Shown: piece by piece, positions 14,100 through 18,610 of the stretch
Layout of the letters: each line of letters begins with the position of its first letter
Numbering within the stretch: position 1 is the stretch's first letter
Source of the DNA: Roseovarius sp.
Lineage (GTDB): Bacteria; Pseudomonadota; Alphaproteobacteria; Rhodobacterales; Rhodobacteraceae
NCBI GenBank assembly: GCA_007125415.1
Contig: SLDH01000145.1
Span: 1-18,610, forward strand
DNA length: 18,610 bases
Direction: 5' to 3'
Position numbers and translations under genes: made by a program
Notes under the pieces: model-generated
The model's input: only the letters and a program-made list of their open reading frames with translations
Databases searched by the model: none
What the model was told of the DNA's origin: nothing

Positions 14100-16474
14100 T
14101 CGGGGCCTGCCTTCGCGCCCTGATGTCGCACTGGCGGCGCCGGCCCCTGCAGCTTCTGGCTTATCTGGGCGGTCTGGCGCTGGCCACGGCGCTCTGGTCG
14201 GGGGTGCAGGCCATCAACACCGAGGCGCGCGCCAGCTATGACGCGGCGGCGGCCACGCTGGGGGAGGGGCAGTTCGATCAGCTTGTGCCGCGGCAGGGCG
14301 CCTCCATCGCGCTGGAAGAGTTCCTCGCGCTGCGGCGGGCGGGCTGGCTTGTTTCGCCCGTCATCGAGAGCGCGCAGGATGGGCTGCGCCTTGTGGGGAT
14401 CGACCCTGTCACCTCGCCCACGGGGCTGAGCATGCTGGCCGGCGGGATCGCCCCCGGCGAGTTTGCGGGCCGCGAGCGCCCGCGGCTTTTCGCCAATGCC
14501 GAAAGCGCCGCGCGGCTGGGCGATCGGGCAGAGGTGGTGATCAATCCCGATATCGCCCCCGGTGTGGCCATTGGCGATGTGGGCGATCTGCAGCGCCTTC
14601 TGGGGCGCGATGATCTGAGCCGCCTTGTCGTGTTGCCCGAGCAGCCGCGCCTGCAGCCGCCGCTATCCGAGATCGCGCCGGGGCTGCGCCTGCAACCGTC
14701 GCAGCAGGTGGCGGATGTGGCACAACTGACCGACAGCTTTCATCTCAATCTCACCGCCTTCGGCCTGCTCAGCTTTGCCGTGGGGCTTTTTATCGTGCAC
14801 AGCACCATCGGCCTTGCCTTCGAGCAGCGGCGCGGGATGATCCGCACCCTGCGCGCGCTCGGCGTGCCTTTGCGCATGCTCATCGCGCTGATCAGCGCCG
14901 AGATGCTGATGCTCGCCCTTCTGGGCGCGGGTGTGGGGATCGTGCTGGGTTATGCGATCGCCGGTCTTCTGCTGCCCGATGTGGCGGCCACGCTGCAAGG
15001 GCTTTACGGCGCGCGCATATCGGGCACGCTGGCCTTGCGGCCCGAATGGTGGCTTTCGGCCCTTGCGCTGACCCTGCTGGGCACGGCAGCGGCCCTTACG
15101 GGGCGTCTCTGGCAGATCGCACGGATGCCGGTGCTCGCCGCTGTCAGGCCGCGCGCCTGGAGCATGGCAAGTGCGGCGCGCGGGCGTGTGCAGGCCCTGC
15201 TTTCGGCTGCGCTTCTGCTGGCTGCGGCTGGGCTTGCACTCCGGGGGGTCGGGCTGATCGCAGGCTTTGCGCTGTTGGGCTGCCTGCTCATCGGCGCCGC
15301 ATTGGCCCTGCCGCTTCTCGCGGGGCGCGTTCTGCGCCGGGCCGAAGCGCGCGCCACCACGCCCATCCGGGCGTGGTTCTGGGCCGATACGCGCCAGCAA
15401 CTGCCCGGGCTCAGCCTTGCGCTCATGGCCTTGTTGCTGGCGGTTTCGGCCAATATCGGCGTCTCGACCATGGTGTCGAGCTTCCGGCTGACCTTCACCT
15501 CCTTTCTCGATCAGCGCCTTGCGCCCGAACTTTACCTTCAGGTGGAAAGCGCCGGGCAGGCCGCAGCGGCCGAGGCCTTCCTCATGGCGCGGGGCAAGGA
15601 GGTTCTGCCGCTCTATTCGGCCCGCTCGGAAGTGGCGGGGCAGCCTGCGCGCCTCTTCGGGGTGCGGGTGGGGCCGACCTATCGGGAAAGCTGGGCCTTT
15701 CTCGGCAGCCGGTCCGATCCGTGGGAGAGCGTCGAGGCGGGCGAAGCGGTGATCGTCAACGAACAGTTGGCGCGGCGCGGTAGCCTCTGGGTTGGCGATG
15801 AGGTGCAGATCAGCCCTGATCTGCGCCTGCCGATTGCCGCCGTCGTAGGCGATTACGGCAATCCGCAGGGTCAGGTGGTTCTGAGCGAGGCGATGTTTGC
15901 GGCGCTCTACCCTGACACTCATGCCGCGAGCTTCGGTATTCGCACAGATGATCCGGCAAGCCTGCGAGAGCAGATCGTCGCCGAGCTTGGCCTGCCCGAC
16001 AGCGCCATGACCAATCAGGCCGCGCTGAAGGCCATGTCGCTCGAGGTGTTCGACCGCACCTTTACGGTAACCGCCGCGCTCAATGTGCTGACGCTGGGTG
16101 TGGCGGGCTTTGCCATTCTGATGAGCCTGCTCACCCTTGCCGATCAGCGGCTGCCACAGCTTGCCCCGGTCTGGGCTCTGGGGCTCACGCGCCGCAGGCT
16201 GGGCCGGCTTGAGCTTCTTCGCGCGCTGGTGCTGGCGGGCATCGTCTTTCTTTGCGCGCTACCGCTGGGGCTGGCGCTGGCCTGGGTGCTCCTGACCATC
16301 GTGAATGTCGAGGCCTTCGGCTGGCAATTGCCCATGTATCTTTTCCCGCTCGATTATGCGTGGCTGGGGGGCTATGCCCTGATCGCCGCATTGCTGGCGG
16401 CGGCGTGGCCCGCGCTGCGCCTGATGCGGATGCCGCCCTCTGCCCTGCTGAAGGTGTTTGCGAATGAGCGTTAG
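14096..16474 (+). CDS. FtsX-type ABC permease, ten-helix YbbP-like or fused AttF/AttG-like
   Basis: A 792-residue inner-membrane protein. Hydrophobic segments lie at about 18-37, 218-240, 261-294, 317-338, 366-384, 386-410 and 436-460, with three more in the last 130 residues. Large periplasmic domains lie at about 38-217 and 461-665. This is two FtsX modules joined by a helical linker, the arrangement of E. coli YbbP (about 800 residues, ten helices). Coupling segments such as EQRRGMIRTLRALGVPLRML (about 243-262) show the FtsX-family signature that contacts the ATPase. In the att operon the two halves are separate proteins, so this looks like the fused form. The start overlaps the ATPase stop. 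The exported or lifted substrate is unknown; family members handle lipids, lipoproteins or periplasmic enzymes. Confidence 0.88.
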
Positions 16475-16512
16475 ATTACCTTTCGATCAGGCTTCTTCGA
16501 GTGAACGCCTTC

Positions 16513-16557
16513 GCGCGGACTCGAGGCCCAAGGCCGCCGCGCGTCGTCGTGCCGCAG
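16513..16557 (+). repeat. R1 repeat copy c
   Basis: Matches 3-47 at 39 of 45 bases with identical spacing, including the AGGCCGCCGCGC core. A weaker hairpin (TGCCG/CGGCA) follows it. As at the left edge of the window, R1 is followed by R2 in the same orientation. Confidence 0.68.
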
Positions 16558-16592
16558 AACGGCAATGCGCTCACGAGGCGACCGAGATGGCT

Positions 16593-16685
16593 TCATCCCC
16601 GCCCGGGGCGCTTGCGGCCCGGGCATGCGCCCGCCCGCCCCAAGGCGGGCGCATTCTGCGCCCACCCGGGCAGCCGCATGCCCTG
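16593..16685 (+). repeat. R2 repeat copy b
   Basis: These 93 bases equal 18437-18529 at 88 of 93 positions without gaps. The unit contains the palindromic GCCCGGGGCGCTTGCGGCCCGGGC hairpin core and CGCCC/GGGCG complementary blocks, so it is strongly self-folding. Direct orientation relative to copy c. Confidence 0.85.
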
Positions 16686-16712
16686 GCATCGGGCAGAGCT
16701 GAACCCGATGAG

Positions 16713-17852
16713 ATGCAACACGCCAAAGACAGGCTGTTGAAGAAGCCAGATCCCGCAGCACACCGGGTTGCGAATTCCGTTCTGGGACGGGGGAAACATC
16801 TCTCCCGACAGTCGGCCATCTTGTTGTTCGTCCTCCTGCTCTGGCCCTGCATGGCACTGGCGCAGGGTTTTTCCGGCCTTGGCACCACCGCCGACGAAGG
16901 GTTCGCCATGCCGCAGCCCGGTCCGGTGTTCGACTTTCCCGCCGATCATGGCCCGCATCCCGATTACCGGATCGAATGGTGGTATATCACCGCCAATCTG
17001 ACCGGCCCGGACGAGACAGCTTACGGGCTGCAATGGACCCTCTTTCGCTCCGCACTTGCACCCGGCGAGGCGGAGGGCTGGGCCTCGCCGCAGATCTGGT
17101 TTGCCCATGCCGCCATCACCACCCCGGACCGGCATTTCGCCACCGAGCGCTTTGCCCGTGGCGGGATCGGACAGGCGGGGGTCGAGGCCGACCCCTTCCG
17201 CGCGTGGATCGACGAATGGGTGCTCGAAGGGCCGGATTTCGACACCATGCGGTTGACGGCCAATGGCCCCGATTTCGGCTACGAGATGCAGCTTGAGGCA
17301 CAGGGCCCGCTGATCTTTCAGGGAGAGGGTGGCTTTTCGGTGAAATCGGGCGAAGGTCAGGCGAGTTACTACTATTCCCAACCTTTCTTCGCGATCGAGG
17401 GGGTGCTGCATCTGCCCGAAGGCCCGGTGCCGGTGCGAGGCGATGCCTGGCTTGATCGCGAATGGTCGTCTCAGCCCCTGTCCGAGCGCCAGTCAGGGTG
17501 GGACTGGTTTTCGCTTTCCTTTGATAACGGCGAGAAGCTGATGGGCTTTCAGCTGCGCGAAGGCGATGAGGCGGGCTTTACCGCCGCCACCTGCATCGCC
17601 CCCGATGGCAGCACGCGGGCGATGCCCGACGGGGCCTTCACCGCCCAAGCGCTCAACACCCATGAGGTAGCCGGGCGGCGCCTGCCGACGCGCTGGCTGC
17701 TTTCCCTGCTTGATTGCGGCGTGGAGGTGACGGTGGAGGCGCTCAACCATGATGCCTGGATGGGGCTCTCGATCCCGTATTGGGAGGGGCCGGTGACCGT
17801 GCAGGGCAGCCACACGGGGCGCGGCTACCTTGAGATGACGGGTTATGAGTGA
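16713..17852 (+). CDS. Secreted lipocalin-like (CrtC/AttH domain) protein
   Basis: A 379-residue protein from ATG 16713. A hydrophobic signal segment (about residues 35-50, ending CMALAQ) precedes the mature protein, but the basic leader before it is unusually long. The mature part opens with FPADHGPHPDYRIEWWY, the signature of the CrtC/AttH lipocalin-like family, and a second barrel carries DREWSSQPL and WDWFSL. The fold is a double lipocalin-like barrel that binds a hydrophobic ligand; CrtC members hydrate carotenoids, and AttH-type members accompany ABC systems. The start is uncertain: TTG 16737 is an alternative, and the frame stays open up to the permease stop, where ATG 16464 (overlapping the permease end) could be the ancestral start before repeat insertion. 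The stop overlaps the next gene by eight bases. Confidence 0.82.
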   Translation: MQHAKDRLLKKPDPAAHRVANSVLGRGKHLSRQSAILLFVLLLWPCMALAQGFSGLGTTADEGFAMPQPGPVFDFPADHGPHPDYRIEWWYITANLTGPDETAYGLQWTLFRSALAPGEAEGWASPQIWFAHAAITTPDRHFATERFARGGIGQAGVEADPFRAWIDEWVLEGPDFDTMRLTANGPDFGYEMQLEAQGPLIFQGEGGFSVKSGEGQASYYYSQPFFAIEGVLHLPEGPVPVRGDAWLDREWSSQPLSERQSGWDWFSLSFDNGEKLMGFQLREGDEAGFTAATCIAPDGSTRAMPDGAFTAQALNTHEVAGRRLPTRWLLSLLDCGVEVTVEALNHDAWMGLSIPYWEGPVTVQGSHTGRGYLEMTGYE

Positions 17853-18390
17853 TCCGGGCGATCTTCTCGCGCAGGCATGGCAGCACCTCGCGCGCGGCGT
17901 GGCCGACAGGCGCGCGCCGGCGCGCCATCCGGTGCTGGCCACCGTCTCGCCCGATGGGTTGCCCGAGGCGCGGATGGTGGTGCTGCGCGCAGCCTCAGAG
18001 AGTGCGGGCACGCTGGAGATCCATTCGGACAGTGAGACGCCCAAGGTGGCGGCCCTGCACGCGCGGCCCGTGGCGGCGCTGCATGTCTGGGTGCCCAAGG
18101 CGCGGCTGCAGATCCGCATGAGCGCGGAGGTGGAGATCCTCACCGGTGCGCAGGTCATGGCGCAATGGGAGAAGGTGCCTTGCGCGGCGCGGGTGTCCTA
18201 CGGCACCGAACCGGCCCCCGGCAAGCCGATCGCACAGGCGCATGACTATGCGCAGCCCGGCGATCCGGCGCGCTTTGCCGTTCTGCATTGCATACTGAGC
18301 CGTATGGATTTGCTGCAGCTCGACACGCCGCACCGCCGCGCCGTTTACTGCAGGCAGGACCTTTGGCAAGGCACCTGGGTCGCGCCGTGA
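17845..18390 (+). CDS. Pyridoxamine 5'-phosphate oxidase-like FMN-binding protein
   Basis: A 181-residue cytoplasmic protein with the FMN split-barrel fold. The N-terminal helix (about 7-21) is followed by HPVLATVSPDGLPEARMVVL (28-47), the first strands and the phosphate/FMN-binding arginine region. A strand with LEIHSDSETPKV follows, and then VWVPKARLQIRMSAEVEI. A late WEKVP helix and a short C-terminal strand (WQGTWVAP) complete the domain. It lacks the long C-terminal section of true PdxH, so pyridoxamine oxidation is not assured; related small proteins reduce or bind other flavin substrates. The ATG overlaps the lipocalin stop by eight bases (ATGAGTGA), so the two are co-translated. The functional link to the transporter is not obvious. 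Confidence 0.85.
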   Translation: MSDPGDLLAQAWQHLARGVADRRAPARHPVLATVSPDGLPEARMVVLRAASESAGTLEIHSDSETPKVAALHARPVAALHVWVPKARLQIRMSAEVEILTGAQVMAQWEKVPCAARVSYGTEPAPGKPIAQAHDYAQPGDPARFAVLHCILSRMDLLQLDTPHRRAVYCRQDLWQGTWVAP

Positions 18391-18436
18391 CGGCGTTGAA
18401 TTCGCGCCGAAAGAAATATGTCGCGCCAAGCCGGAG

Positions 18437-18529
18437 TCATGCCCGCCCGGGGCGCTTGCGGCCCGGGCATGCGCCCGCCCTCCCCAAGGCGGGCGCATTC
18501 CGCGCCCACCCGGGCGGGCGCATGCCCTG
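18437..18529 (+). repeat. R2 repeat copy c
   Basis: 93 bases, 88 identical to 16593-16685, direct orientation. It begins 47 bases after the FMN-protein stop and probably forms the 3' structure of that operon's transcript. Together the two copies bracket the lipocalin-FMN gene pair. Confidence 0.85.
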
Positions 18530-18568
18530 TCTTCGGAGAGAACCGCACCCGAACGAACACAACATATG

Positions 18569-18610
18569 TCAACCCCGCCCCCAACCCTCGGACTGCATTT
18601 CGCGCAGGCG
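18569..18610 (-). CDS. Possible C-terminal end of a gene entering from the right edge
   Basis: On the minus strand the last bases read RLREMQSEGWGRG and then TGA. The stretch is open to the window edge and would converge on the FMN-protein operon across the R2 repeat. Thirteen codons are too few to identify a family or to exclude chance. Confidence 0.3.
   Translation of the reverse strand, partial: RLREMQSEGWGRG

Larger units (their letters stand above)
16488..16749. mobile_element. Putative MITE-like repeat insertion between permease and lipocalin genes
   Basis: The segment is bounded by an inverted repeat, TCAGGCTTCTTCGA on the left and the complement of TCTGGCTTCTTCAA on the right (12 of 14 bases, with a perfect nine-base core at 16490-16498 and 16739-16747). 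It contains an R1 copy followed by a full R2 copy. No transposase is encoded. It separates genes that in related operons are normally adjacent or overlapping. The boundary assignment is inference from the inverted repeat, and I did not find a clear target-site duplication. Confidence 0.45.

Noticed and set aside
14663..15922. 419-codon minus-strand frame inside the FtsX permease gene
   Set aside because: Gln/Arg/Pro-rich antisense product, whereas the plus strand shows regular membrane helices and FtsX features.

Overview
The window is GC-rich and carries gene families and spacing typical of an alphaproteobacterium, most likely a marine Rhodobacteraceae (Roseobacter-like) chromosome or large replicon. 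This placement rests on gene content and base composition only. No rRNA, tRNA, CRISPR array, phage gene or intact transposase gene was seen.

Layout. (1) 275-8322, minus strand, holds a tightly packed seven-gene catabolic/uptake operon. In transcription order it encodes a DadA/PuuB-like FAD oxidoreductase, a periplasmic binding protein, a PotA-type ATPase, two PotB/PotC-type permeases, a GMC flavoprotein dehydrogenase and a mandelate-racemase-type enolase-superfamily enzyme. (2) 8472-10228, plus strand, holds a divergent LysR regulator, then two overlapping Rid-family genes; the second Rid lacks the catalytic arginine. An AT-rich, palindrome-bearing divergent promoter region lies between the two units. 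The likely logic is import of an amine-like solute, flavin-dependent oxidation to an imine/enamine, Rid-assisted hydrolysis, and further oxidation and dehydration or epimerisation by the GMC and enolase-type enzymes. The substrate is not identifiable from sequence. (3) 10394-12331, minus strand, holds a 74-residue coiled-coil protein, a possible receiver-domain relic, and a DmpA-family peptidase gene flanked by two inverted 99-bp repeats. (4) 12719-13192 holds two small membrane proteins. (5) 13443-18390, plus strand, holds an ABC exporter-type ATPase and a ten-helix FtsX/YbbP-like permease, then a CrtC/AttH lipocalin-like secreted protein and an FMN split-barrel (pyridoxamine-phosphate-oxidase-like) protein. 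This operon resembles att/ybbAP-type systems. It is broken between permease and lipocalin gene by a repeat-built insertion.

The gene-poor segments are dominated by three families of short, hairpin-forming dispersed repeats, called R1, R2 and R3 here. R1 lies at 3-61, 11151-11215 and 16513-16557. R2 lies at 219-253 (partial), 16593-16685 and 18437-18529. R3 lies at 10909-11007 and 12422-12520. They look like REP/MITE-type elements and sit at most of the operon borders. The most unusual items are the Rid pair with one degenerate copy, the unassigned catabolic module, the repeat-interrupted lipocalin operon, and the coiled-coil protein with Asn-at-d motifs.
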